Source: Ottowia flava
GTDB taxonomy: Bacteria; Pseudomonadota; Gammaproteobacteria; Burkholderiales; Burkholderiaceae_C
Direction of reading: 5' to 3'
DNA: 64,000 bases
NCBI RefSeq assembly: GCF_008017535.1
Contig: NZ_VRUA01000001.1
Span: forward strand, 248,001 to 312,000
The translations under genes were made by a program, and so were the position numbers. Positions 54,001 to 64,000 of the stretch are shown one piece after another. Position 1 is the stretch's first letter; each line of letters begins with the position of its first letter. The notes under the pieces were generated by a model that saw only the letters and a program-made list of their open reading frames with translations, was not told the origin of the DNA and made no database searches.

Positions 54001-54572
54001 AGGTTCTCGCGCGTGTCGGACAGGCGGTTTTCGGTCTCGCGGCGGCGTTCCTTGTACTTGGACACGCCGGCCGCTTCTTCCAGGAACAGGCGCAGCTCTT
54101 CCGGGCGGCTTTCAATGATGCGGCTGATCGTGCCCTGGCCGATGATGGCGTAGGCGCGCGGGCCGAGGCCGGTGCCCAGGAACACGTCCTGCACGTCGCG
54201 GCGGCGTACCGGCTGGTTGTTGATGTAGTAGCTGCTGCCGCCCTCGCGCGTCAGCACGCGCTTGACGGCGATCTCGGTGAACTGGCTCCATTGGCCGCCG
54301 GCGCGGTGGTCGGCGTTGTCGAACACCAGTTCGACCGACGAACGGCTGGCGGGCTTGCGGCTGGTGGTGCCGTTGAAGATGACGTCCTGCATGGACTCGC
54401 CGCGCAGTTCGGACGCTTTGGATTCGCCCAGCACCCAGCGCACCGCGTCCATGATGTTGGACTTGCCGCAGCCATTGGGCCCGACCACGCCGACCAGCTG
54501 CCCCGGCAGCATGAAATTGGTGGGTTCGGCGAAGGACTTGAAGCCCGAAAGCTTGATCGAGTTGAGTCGCAC
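51057..54572 (-). CDS. smc: Chromosome segregation protein SMC
   Basis: 1171 residues. ATPase head with Walker A GPNGCGKSNIMDAVRWVLG, long coiled coils (about residues 170-500 and 660-1000), a hinge at about 510-650 (LAGCYTAPTLDDAL), and the C-terminal signature LLSGGEKALTAIALVFAIF plus Walker B FCLLDEVDAPLDDANTERY. Condenses and segregates the chromosome with ScpAB. Starts with GTG at 54572. First gene of the smc-zipA-ligA-ROK series; a 259-bp spacer before zipA carries a large hairpin. Confidence 0.97.
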   Translation of the reverse strand: MRLNSIKLSGFKSFAEPTNFMLPGQLVGVVGPNGCGKSNIMDAVRWVLGESKASELRGESMQDVIFNGTTSRKPASRSSVELVFDNADHRAGGQWSQFTEIAVKRVLTREGGSSYYINNQPVRRRDVQDVFLGTGLGPRAYAIIGQGTISRIIESRPEELRLFLEEAAGVSKYKERRRETENRLSDTRENLTRVEDILRELNTNLDKLERQAAVAQQYQSLQAGAALKQNQLWFLKRAEAEEGQVKLKADAEKAVTDLEARLADLRHVEADLEAVRQAHYAAGDQVNQAQGLLYEASAEVGRLEAEIRFVVEGRQRAEARLVQLKEQLAHWADRKAEAELEIETLAGQAAEAEDRHITLAAQLEDQQQSLPDMEDALRAAQGKATEQRTAVAQVQQQIQVLAAEQRGIEEQSRQLNQRRERLATDKNALAAPDEQRLLNVQEQLAAAEETHEVADARLQELQDSVPQLDEARRAAQQAVNTESARQSDLSARLDALKALQDKVKTDGKLQPWLKKHGLDGLQGLWSRIHVEAGWENALEAALRERMAALEVSRIDMVKAFASDAPPAKLAFYSPPAGAVSAAGGALPALADLLRLHDASQKALLADWLAGCYTAPTLDDALAQRSQLKTGEAIYVPTGHAVSAHSVTFYAPDSEQAGLLARAQEIENLDKQLRAQQLINEEARSGLVRAEAAYSDASQRLVTSRREAAEAQQRAHELQVETLRLTQLAEQTRARSEQIAGDLAEVDAGLEALQERRVTAEARFEELDMQLADTQERHAQLDERVIEAERKLAEAREQQRTLERQAQEATFAQRSLEARRGELARTIDTAAQQSGAIDTEQQRAAEELGRLTDAAAQAGLQSALALKLEREQALGAQRSTYDDLTAKLRASDERRMKLERELDPLRQRITEFQLKEQAARLGTEQYTQLLADAEADLAAVSQSIAEGNVRLTGLQGEIERLHREIQALGAVNLAALDELTSARERKTFLDAQSADLTEAMTTLEDAIKKIDGETRELLGSTFNTVNEHFGRMFPELFGGGNAKLVMTGEEILDSGVQVMAQPPGKKNQTIHLLSGGEKALTAIALVFAIFQLNPAPFCLLDEVDAPLDDANTERYSKLVTKMSGQGTQFLFISHNKIAMEMAEQLIGVTMQEQGVSRIVAVDMESAVGMAEI

Positions 54573-54690
54573 TGGCGCGCAGCCCGCACGGGGCGCAAAA
54601 AGAAACGGGGCAAACCACCGATGATACCGTGCGGCAGCCCGCGCCCCAGGCGGCCAACGAGGGCTTCACACCCTGTTTCGGGCCCAAAAT

Positions 54691-54754
54691 TACTCCTGAA
54701 TTCGTAGCTTGCTGCGCAGGCGGTTGTAGGGCCAGAGGCCAATTTCATTCAAAA
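54691..54754 (+). repeat. Comamonad-type short repeat, copy 17
   Basis: Forward copy: CGTAGCTTGCTGCGCA then GGCGGTTGTAGGGCCAGAGG and the tail AATTTCATTCAAA, shared with copy 3. In the promoter region of smc. Confidence 0.88.
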
Positions 54755-54864
54755 CCCGCGCAAGAGCACGTTGGCCGGGCAGCGATGACGCCGTCCGGCC
54801 AACGGGGGCGCCGCGCACCGGCGGAGCCGGCCCAGCAGCGGGCGCCAGGGCTTGCGCCGCCCGA

Positions 54865-55065
54865 TCAGCCCGCGCAGACCTTGCCGTGCGAGGCGTGAAA
54901 GCCCTTGGCCTTGGCGTCGGCTTCGCTCATGTACTCGCCCTTCTTGGTCTTGCCGTAGAACTTGTCGTTCGCGCAGTGGTAGACCTTGGGCGCGTCGTTG
55001 GCCCAGACCTGACCGGCCGCGCCACCGGGAAAAATAGTGATCTGACCCCAATTCACGTAATTCAC
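54865..55065 (-). CDS. Small protein with VYHC…[15 protein letters not shown] domain
   Basis: 66 residues from the GTG at 55065 (or 63 from GTG at 55056). The last 48 residues ([47 protein letters not shown]) match a small domain I know from exported bacterial proteins, with a conserved Tyr-His-Cys and final Cys. Those usually begin with a signal peptide, but none is found here, so the 5' part has probably been lost or altered. Twenty bases behind the ferritin-like gene. Could be a decayed gene. Confidence 0.6.
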   Translation of the reverse strand: MNYVNWGQITIFPGGAAGQVWANDAPKVYHCANDKFYGKTKKGEYMSEADAKAKGFHASHGKVCAG

Positions 55066-55085
55066 ATGAGAAGGCGCCGCGCGCC

Positions 55086-55988
55086 CTACGCGTCCAGCAC
55101 CCGCCTCGCCAGTGCCGCCAGGGGCCGCTCCAGCCGCGCTTCCAGCCAGTGCGGCAGCGCCATCGGTTTGAGCAGCATCCGCACGGCCTGCTGGGCGGGG
55201 AGGCGGTCGCTGACCAAGGGGTACAGGCGCGCGGCGACGTCTTCGACGCGCGCGGCGTGGTGCGGGAACAGTCGGCCCTTGTGCGCCCAGACGTGGCGCA
55301 GGGCGATGTCGGAGTCGGATTCGCGGATTTCCTGCAGGCGCCGCGCCAGCACCCGCGCCACGCGCCAGCGGGCCACAGGGCGCGCGGCCCGCAGTTGCTT
55401 GAAATAGGCCAGGAAGTGCTTGTAGTGACTGACCTCGTCGGCGCGGATGTGGCCGAGCAGGGTTTGCAGGACGGGCTCGTCGCTGAAAGTCCGCAGCGTC
55501 TGGTAGTAGCTGGTGGTGCCGGTTTCGACGACGCAGCGCGCGGCCAGCTCCAGCGTGCGGTCGTCCTCCAACGCCTCGGTGGTGCACAGGGCGCCGTACT
55601 CGGCGATGAAACTGTTGAACGCGGTCTGCCAGGGAAACTCGGGCCACGCCGCCTGCACGTAGGCGGCGAAGGCCCGACCGTGCTGCAGCTCTTCGTGCTC
55701 CCAGTGGTCGCGCAACCAAACGGCGATGGGGGGGTGATCGGCGTAGTGGTCGACCAGGTTGCGGGTGTACAGGTCCGAGCCCGACTCAATGAAGGACGCG
55801 CTGACCAGCAGATAGAACAGCGCCTCGTTGTCCGCGATGCGCGCATGGTCGATGGCACTGAGGTCGATGTCTTCCAGACGCCAGCGGATGCTGGGCGGCA
55901 GGTCCTGCGTCGTCGAAGAGCCGTCTGCGCTGCGGGCGGCGCGAGCACGGGGAGCAGCCGCCCATGAGGTGGTGGAAAGCCGATTCAT
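55086..55988 (-). CDS. Ferritin-like/acyl-ACP desaturase-like di-iron protein
   Basis: 300 residues. Four-helix-bundle protein with two ExxH-type iron sites: [12 protein letters not shown] and [18 protein letters not shown], and glutamates in FIESGSDL and [13 protein letters not shown]. The pattern is that of ferritin-like di-iron oxygenases/oxidases of unknown substrate in Proteobacteria. ATG at 55988 is taken; an upstream start at 56018 would read through the degenerate repeat copy 18. C-terminal 70 residues are helical and basic. Confidence 0.82.
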   Translation of the reverse strand: MNRLSTTSWAAAPRARAARSADGSSTTQDLPPSIRWRLEDIDLSAIDHARIADNEALFYLLVSASFIESGSDLYTRNLVDHYADHPPIAVWLRDHWEHEELQHGRAFAAYVQAAWPEFPWQTAFNSFIAEYGALCTTEALEDDRTLELAARCVVETGTTSYYQTLRTFSDEPVLQTLLGHIRADEVSHYKHFLAYFKQLRAARPVARWRVARVLARRLQEIRESDSDIALRHVWAHKGRLFPHHAARVEDVAARLYPLVSDRLPAQQAVRMLLKPMALPHWLEARLERPLAALARRVLDA

Positions 55989-56014
55989 CCCGGGCAGTAT
56001 GACCGGCCTGAGCG

Positions 56015-56045
56015 CCAAGGGCCTGCGCAGCCAGCTACAAAATGC
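56015..56045 (-). repeat. Comamonad-type short repeat, copy 18 (degenerate)
   Basis: Reverse, only the core remains: GGGCCTGCGCAGCCAGCTAC. Just upstream of the ferritin-like gene. Confidence 0.5.
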
Positions 56046-56113
56046 CTACCGACGGGTGGCGTCGAGCGTCTACCGCCCGTCCACCTCGCAAGGGGCCGAC
56101 CGCGCAACGGCTT

Positions 56114-56362
56114 TCATACGCGGTCCCGCAAACCCTTCACGCCCGCGCGCTCGGCGCAATGGTCGCAACAGAAGAAGCGCCCGCCCTCGGCCTCCAGCCC
56201 ATGGCCCAGGATGCGGACCTTGCAGTGCTCACAGGTCGGCGCCAGTTTCTGGGCGGCGCATTCGAAGCTGTCGAAGGTGTAGCTCTGGCCGTTGGCGGTG
56301 ACCTGAAAGGCTTTGTCGTACACATTGCCGCAGGTGGCGCAGGCTTGGGAGGCGTTCGGCAT
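56114..56362 (-). CDS. Zinc-ribbon protein
   Basis: 82 residues with four cysteine pairs: CATCGNVYDKAF, FECAAQKLAPTCEHC and FFCCDHCAE. A small treble-clef/zinc-ribbon protein, reminiscent of rubredoxin-size Prokaryotic metallothionein-like or DUF-type proteins; exact family not named. AAGGAG lies six bases before the ATG at 56362. Divergent from dapC. Confidence 0.8.
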   Translation of the reverse strand: MPNASQACATCGNVYDKAFQVTANGQSYTFDSFECAAQKLAPTCEHCKVRILGHGLEAEGGRFFCCDHCAERAGVKGLRDRV

Positions 56363-56579
56363 GGTTGGCTCCTTGCGGGACCACATGCCCGCACCACTCC
56401 ACCTTAGGCGCGCAACAGGCGTAGCCGGGTAGGACAAGCCCGGCATCGGCCCGCCACGGCAACGGCGTAGGGCAGAACGAGCAAACCGGGGCGCTCCTTT
56501 CGCCCAGGGCCAGCTCGGGACGGCCGTTCGCGAGCTGCACCAGCACCCCGTCGCACATCCCGCCGCGATAATCGGCTGC

Positions 56580-57785
56580 ATGAACCCCCTGCTTTCCCGG
56601 CTGCAGCCCTACCCTTTCGAGCGGTTGCGCCAACTCTTCGCGGACGTCACGCCAAACGCCGACTACCGCCCGATCAGCCTGGGCATCGGCGAGCCCAAGC
56701 ATGCCACACCGCAGTTCATCCAGGACGCGCTGGCGGGTGATCTGGCCACCGGCCTGTCGGGCTACCCGCCCACGGCGGGCACCCCCGGCCTGCGCGCCGC
56801 CTGCGCCGGCTGGCTGCAACGCCGCTATGGGGTGTCGGTCGATTCGGCAAGCCAGGTGATTCCGGTGCTGGGCTCACGCGAGGCGCTGTTCTCGCTGGCC
56901 CAGACGGCGATCGACCCGACCCAAGAGGGGGCCACCGTCGTCTGCCCCAATCCGTTCTACCAAATCTACGAAGGCGCCGCTCTGCTGGCCGGCGCTCAGC
57001 CGCACTACGTGGCCAGCGACCCGGCGCGCAACTTTGCGCCGCGCTGGGACCATGTGCCGCAAGACGTGTGGGCACGCACGAAGCTGGTCTACGTTTGCTC
57101 GCCAGGCAATCCCACGGGCGCCGTGATGCCGCTGGACGAGTGGAAGCTGCTGTTCGATCTGAGCGACCGCTACGGCTTCGTGATCGCCTCAGACGAGTGC
57201 TACAGCGAGATCTACTTCCAGGGCGACGCGCCGCTGGGCGGCCTGGAAGCCGCCACGAAGCTGGGCCGCACCGATTTCAGGCGCCTGGTCATGCTGACCA
57301 GCCTGTCCAAGCGCAGCAACGTGCCGGGCATGCGCTCGGGCTTCGTCGCGGGCGACGCCGACGTCATCCGACCCTACCTGCTGTACCGCACCTACCACGG
57401 CAGCGCGATGAGCCCGGCCGTGGCCACCGCCAGCATCGCCGCCTGGGGCGACGAGGCGCACGTGGAGGACAATCGCCGCCAGTACCGTGAGAAATTCGCG
57501 CGCGTCACGCCCTTGCTGGCGCCCGTCATGGACGTGCGCTTGCCCGACGCCGCCTTCTACCTGTGGGCCGGGGTGCCGGAAGTGTGGAAAGGTTCCGACA
57601 CCGACTTCGCCCGTGCCTTGCTCGCTCAATACAATGTGACCGTCTTGCCCGGCAGCTACCTGGCCCGCGAGGCGGATGGGGTCAACCCCGGCCGGGGCCG
57701 CGTGCGCATGGCCTTGGTGGCCGACACCGCCGAGTGCGTCGAAGCGGCCGAGCGCATCGTCCAGTTCATCCAATCCAAGTCCTGA
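56580..57785 (+). CDS. dapC: Succinyldiaminopimelate transaminase DapC
   Basis: 401 residues. PLP class I/II aminotransferase that makes N-succinyl-LL-diaminopimelate from the keto precursor and glutamate in lysine and peptidoglycan synthesis. PLP lysine Lys244 in [31 protein letters not shown] and [11 protein letters not shown] are typical. First gene of dapC-dapD-pilU-dapE-prmB. No clear ribosome binding site precedes the ATG. Confidence 0.95.
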   Translation: MNPLLSRLQPYPFERLRQLFADVTPNADYRPISLGIGEPKHATPQFIQDALAGDLATGLSGYPPTAGTPGLRAACAGWLQRRYGVSVDSASQVIPVLGSREALFSLAQTAIDPTQEGATVVCPNPFYQIYEGAALLAGAQPHYVASDPARNFAPRWDHVPQDVWARTKLVYVCSPGNPTGAVMPLDEWKLLFDLSDRYGFVIASDECYSEIYFQGDAPLGGLEAATKLGRTDFRRLVMLTSLSKRSNVPGMRSGFVAGDADVIRPYLLYRTYHGSAMSPAVATASIAAWGDEAHVEDNRRQYREKFARVTPLLAPVMDVRLPDAAFYLWAGVPEVWKGSDTDFARALLAQYNVTVLPGSYLAREADGVNPGRGRVRMALVADTAECVEAAERIVQFIQSKS

Positions 57786-57798
57786 GCTTTTTCATCAC

Positions 57799-58632
57799 AT
57801 GACCCAGCAACTGCAGCAGATCATCGACACCGCGTGGGAAGACCGCGCCAACATTTCGCCCAAGGCCGCCCCGAAAGAAGTGGCCGACGCCGTCGAGCAC
57901 GTCATCAGCGACCTGAACGCTGGTCGCGTGCGCGTGGCCACGCGCGAAGGCGTGGGCCAGTGGACGGTGCACCAGTGGATCAAGAAAGCCGTGCTGCTGT
58001 CGTTCCGCCTGAAGGACAACGAATTCATCCGCGCAGGTGACCTGGGCTTCTTCGACAAGGTGCAGACCAAGTTCGCCCACCTCGACGAAGCCGCCATGCG
58101 CGAGTCGGGCGTGCGCGTGGTGCCGCCCGCCGTGGCGCGTCGCGGCAGCTTCATCGGCAAGGGCGCCGTGCTGATGCCCAGCTACGTGAACATCGGCGCC
58201 TACGTGGACGAAGGCACGATGGTAGACACCTGGGCCACCGTGGGCAGCTGCGCCCAGGTCGGCAAGAACGTGCACCTGTCGGGCGGCATCGGGCTGGGTG
58301 GCGTGCTGGAGCCCCTGCAAGCCAACCCGACCATCATTGAAGACAACTGCTTCATCGGCGCGCGCTCGGAAGTCGTTGAAGGTGTGATCGTCGAAGAAAA
58401 CTCGGTGCTCGGCATGGGCGTGTACATCGGCCAGAGCACCCCGATCTTCAACCGCGAAACCGGCGAGATCAGCTATGGCCGCGTGCCGAGCGGCAGCGTG
58501 ATCGTCAGCGGCAACCTGCCCAAAAAGACCGCCGCCGGTCAGGACTACAGCATGTACGCCGCCATCATCGTCAAGACGGTGGACGCACAAACCCGCTCCA
58601 AGACCAGCATCAACGACCTGCTGCGTCCCTGA
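57799..58632 (+). CDS. dapD: Tetrahydrodipicolinate N-succinyltransferase DapD
   Basis: 277 residues. Left-handed beta-helix acyltransferase that moves succinyl from succinyl-CoA to tetrahydrodipicolinate. [40 protein letters not shown] and the hexapeptide repeats after it are typical. ATG at 57799, 13 bases behind dapC; the longer frame upstream is dapC's shadow. Confidence 0.97.
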   Translation: MTQQLQQIIDTAWEDRANISPKAAPKEVADAVEHVISDLNAGRVRVATREGVGQWTVHQWIKKAVLLSFRLKDNEFIRAGDLGFFDKVQTKFAHLDEAAMRESGVRVVPPAVARRGSFIGKGAVLMPSYVNIGAYVDEGTMVDTWATVGSCAQVGKNVHLSGGIGLGGVLEPLQANPTIIEDNCFIGARSEVVEGVIVEENSVLGMGVYIGQSTPIFNRETGEISYGRVPSGSVIVSGNLPKKTAAGQDYSMYAAIIVKTVDAQTRSKTSINDLLRP

Positions 58633-58689
58633 TCGCCGTCGTCGCCCGCCCTGCACCCTTAAAAAAACGTTCGCGTCCGGAGGAAGTCC

Positions 58690-62031
<3,342 letters not shown>

Positions 62032-62075
62032 CGAGGGTACTTGCCCTCCCTCTTTCACCCTGCTGGTTGCTATCC

Positions 62076-64000
62076 GTGCCGTTCGCTCCGCTACGTTTGC
62101 TGTTCGCAGCTTTGCGCCTGGTCCTGCTCGGGCTCTGGCTGGCCTGTAGCACAACGGCTTCAGCAAACGCATCGGCGACTGCTCAGGGTGCTATTGATGC
62201 GCTGAGTTACGACGGGGAACACGGCCTGCTTGAAATTCGCGGTTGGGCCTGGTCCGGCGACCATCAGGCCGTGCCGCGACGCTTCATGGTCCGCGTCCGC
62301 GACGCGTCCACCGAAACGGTGTCGGTCAACACCGTGAACCGGCCCGACTTGGGTACGCAACTGGGTGACGCCGCGTCCACCGGGGTCGGCTTCGTACTGA
62401 CGGTTCGCCCCAATACGCGCCTGTCCGCAGGTATGCCACGCGTGGACGTCGTTGCTGAATTTCCAGACGGAACCTTGTTGGCCCTGCCGAGCGTTGATGG
62501 CGAGCCAACACGCGTGCACGTTAGGGGCATGCCTGGTCGCCATGCGGTCGTGCTGTTGGTAGTGGCTCTGGGCATCGGGGTCGCGTATTGGCCTGCGGCT
62601 CGGCGAGCCGCGGAGCGCGCAAGCACCTGGGTGGCGGGGTCCACGCGGCGGGTCGTGGCCTGGATCGCCGTCAGCTTCGCGGTCCTGGTTGCGCTCGGCG
62701 TGACGGGAAGCTCCTGGCAGCTGCTGACCAGAAGCCCAGTCGGCGTGGGTGCCGCCAGCTTCGAGGGGTCAATGCTGCGAGTGCTGCCACTGCGCAACAT
62801 TCGCACCGATGAATGGGCCGTGCTGACGCCCAATGTGCTCGCCCAGCATCAGCACAGCCCGCGTTTCCCGGTGGTCAATTCCCACATCGGCATTGAAGGC
62901 CAAAACATGGGCGTCATCGGCATGACGGGAGCGCCCATCGCCCAGTTCGCGGCGCTTGCTCGACCAGCCACCTGGGGCCACTTTTTGCTACCCCTTCGCC
63001 AAGCGCTGAGCTGGCAGTGGCAGCTGCCGTTCTTTGCCTGCTTGACCGTCGTCTGGTTGCTGCTGAACCGGCTCAATCCGCTGGGACGTGGTTTCAACCT
63101 GGCCGCCACCGCCAGCTTTGCCATGGCGCCGTACGCCACGGCATGGTCGAACTGGCCACTTTATGCGGTGCTGTTCCCGGTAGGTCTGCTGGGCGTCGCA
63201 CTGGCGCTGTTGCGGGCGCGAACCGTGATCCTCGGACTTGCGTGGGGCGCATTGGCGGGCTGGCTGGTGGCCGCCTGGGTCCTCCTGCTCTATCCCCCGT
63301 GGCAAGTCACCGTGGGCACGCTCATGGCTTTTCTGCTGCTGGGCCATGTGCTGGATTACCGCGCGCAGTGCCGTTGGACCACCGCCCAGTGGGCCGGTAG
63401 CGTCGTCAGCCTTTGCATCGCTGGCGGTCTGCTTTTCAGTTGGTGGCTGGACACACATGACGCCATAGCCCAGTTGAGCGCCACCGTGTACCCGGGGCAA
63501 CGCACGACAGCCCTGGGCGGCGATGCCAACATGAGCCAGTTTCTGCGCGGATTTTCCAACGCCGAAACCACCATGTACGGTACCGGCCCGGGCTCCAACC
63601 AGAGCGAGATCAGCGCCTACTACCTGTTGCCCTGGATGTTGCTGGGCCTGGGTCTCTGGCATGGGTGGCGGGAATCACACCACAAGTGGTCGATCCGCGC
63701 CTGTACCGCATTTCTCGCGCTCACGCTTTGGTACGCCTTCATCGGCTTGCCCGAATGGTTGGCCCAGCTGAGCCAGTGGGGCCGCGCACGCACCGATCGA
63801 ACCGAATTGGCGTTTGCCCTGGCGGGTACCGCGCTGCTGGCACTGATACACGGCGTGCATCGGGCACAGGGCACTCACCCACGATCACGAACACCCGCCG
63901 TCGCTGTGAGCGCATCGCTGATTGCGCTTGGCAGCGGCGTCATGGTGATGTACGCACTGCACAGTCTGCCGACCACGCATTTCTCGCGCAACAGCCTGGT
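62076..64000 (+). CDS. Large multi-pass membrane protein, incomplete at the window end
   Basis: At least 641 codons, open to the right edge. The start is taken as GTG at 62076, followed by a signal-anchor (PFAPLRLLFAALRLVLLGLW). Residues 35-150 form a small beta domain (LEIRGWAWSGDHQAVPRRFM) like those attached to sugar-processing enzymes. From residue 155 on there are many membrane helices with large external loops. The loop DAIAQLSATVYPGQRTTALG, with an A(T)VYPGQR motif, recalls large bacterial membrane proteins of the DUF7657/glycosyltransferase-like kind; I hold this tentatively. It begins 44 bases behind prmB but need not belong to that operon. Confidence 0.75.
   Translation, partial: MPFAPLRLLFAALRLVLLGLWLACSTTASANASATAQGAIDALSYDGEHGLLEIRGWAWSGDHQAVPRRFMVRVRDASTETVSVNTVNRPDLGTQLGDAASTGVGFVLTVRPNTRLSAGMPRVDVVAEFPDGTLLALPSVDGEPTRVHVRGMPGRHAVVLLVVALGIGVAYWPAARRAAERASTWVAGSTRRVVAWIAVSFAVLVALGVTGSSWQLLTRSPVGVGAASFEGSMLRVLPLRNIRTDEWAVLTPNVLAQHQHSPRFPVVNSHIGIEGQNMGVIGMTGAPIAQFAALARPATWGHFLLPLRQALSWQWQLPFFACLTVVWLLLNRLNPLGRGFNLAATASFAMAPYATAWSNWPLYAVLFPVGLLGVALALLRARTVILGLAWGALAGWLVAAWVLLLYPPWQVTVGTLMAFLLLGHVLDYRAQCRWTTAQWAGSVVSLCIAGGLLFSWWLDTHDAIAQLSATVYPGQRTTALGGDANMSQFLRGFSNAETTMYGTGPGSNQSEISAYYLLPWMLLGLGLWHGWRESHHKWSIRACTAFLALTLWYAFIGLPEWLAQLSQWGRARTDRTELAFALAGTALLALIHGVHRAQGTHPRSRTPAVAVSASLIALGSGVMVMYALHSLPTTHFSRNSL

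Overview
The window is a GC-rich (roughly two thirds G+C) chromosomal segment of a betaproteobacterium, most likely a Comamonadaceae member (Ottowia/Acidovorax/Diaphorobacter-like). The gene pairings (rpsT next to murJ; smc-zipA-ligA; dapC-dapD-pilU-dapE-prmB), the protein sequences and a dense family of short intergenic repeats all point there. I see no rRNA, tRNA, insertion sequence, prophage or CRISPR array. About sixty genes are supported; the last runs off the right edge.

Layout. 1-6.4 kb: a large secreted Ig-repeat protein with a C-terminal anchor signal, a SirB1-family protein, the lipid II flippase MurJ and ribosomal protein S20. 6.7-9.4 kb: a DUF3579 protein divergent from argD-argF. 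9.45-14.3 kb: a tightly overlapping seven-gene operon (Roadblock protein, Aer-like FAD-type PAS protein, a PhnD-like binding protein with no signal peptide, three unrecognised proteins and an MglA/CvnD-like small GTPase). This is the best candidate for an undescribed signalling system. 14.5-20.5 kb: a cysteine-cluster protein, feoA-feoB with a small membrane partner, and the tryptophan-to-anthranilate operon kynB-kynU-kynA. 20.5-29.6 kb: assorted metabolism and transport (frameshifted membrane gene, EamA exporter, Na+/H+ antiporter, pncB, LysR divergent from a binding protein plus mmsA).

29.8-38 kb: a clostripain-like lipoprotein, a deacetylase-thioesterase-nitroreductase operon, a phasin followed by a highly structured RNA region, and arsR-arsI-arsB-arsC with a textbook operator. 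38-41.3 kb: the fused remains of a divergent LysR/oxidoreductase pair meeting at a large palindrome, then a TetR/MFS pair with two operators. 41.5-46.3 kb: a Fur-boxed iron-binding protein, a sugar dehydrogenase, an NlpC/P60 hydrolase, def and a lipoprotein. 46.5-54.6 kb: smc-zipA-ligA-ROK kinase. 54.8-56.4 kb: small and ferritin-like genes. 56.6-62 kb: the lysine/diaminopimelate operon dapC-dapD-pilU-dapE-prmB. 62.1-64 kb: a large membrane protein, incomplete.

A family of about 20 copies of a ~45-65 bp element with the core AGCTGCCTGCGCA...TGTAGGGC runs through the whole window. Most copies lie between genes, but several are read in frame inside proteins (dapE, prmB, the signal peptide of a sugar dehydrogenase, and probably ligA), resembling the protein-invading palindromic elements known from Rickettsia.
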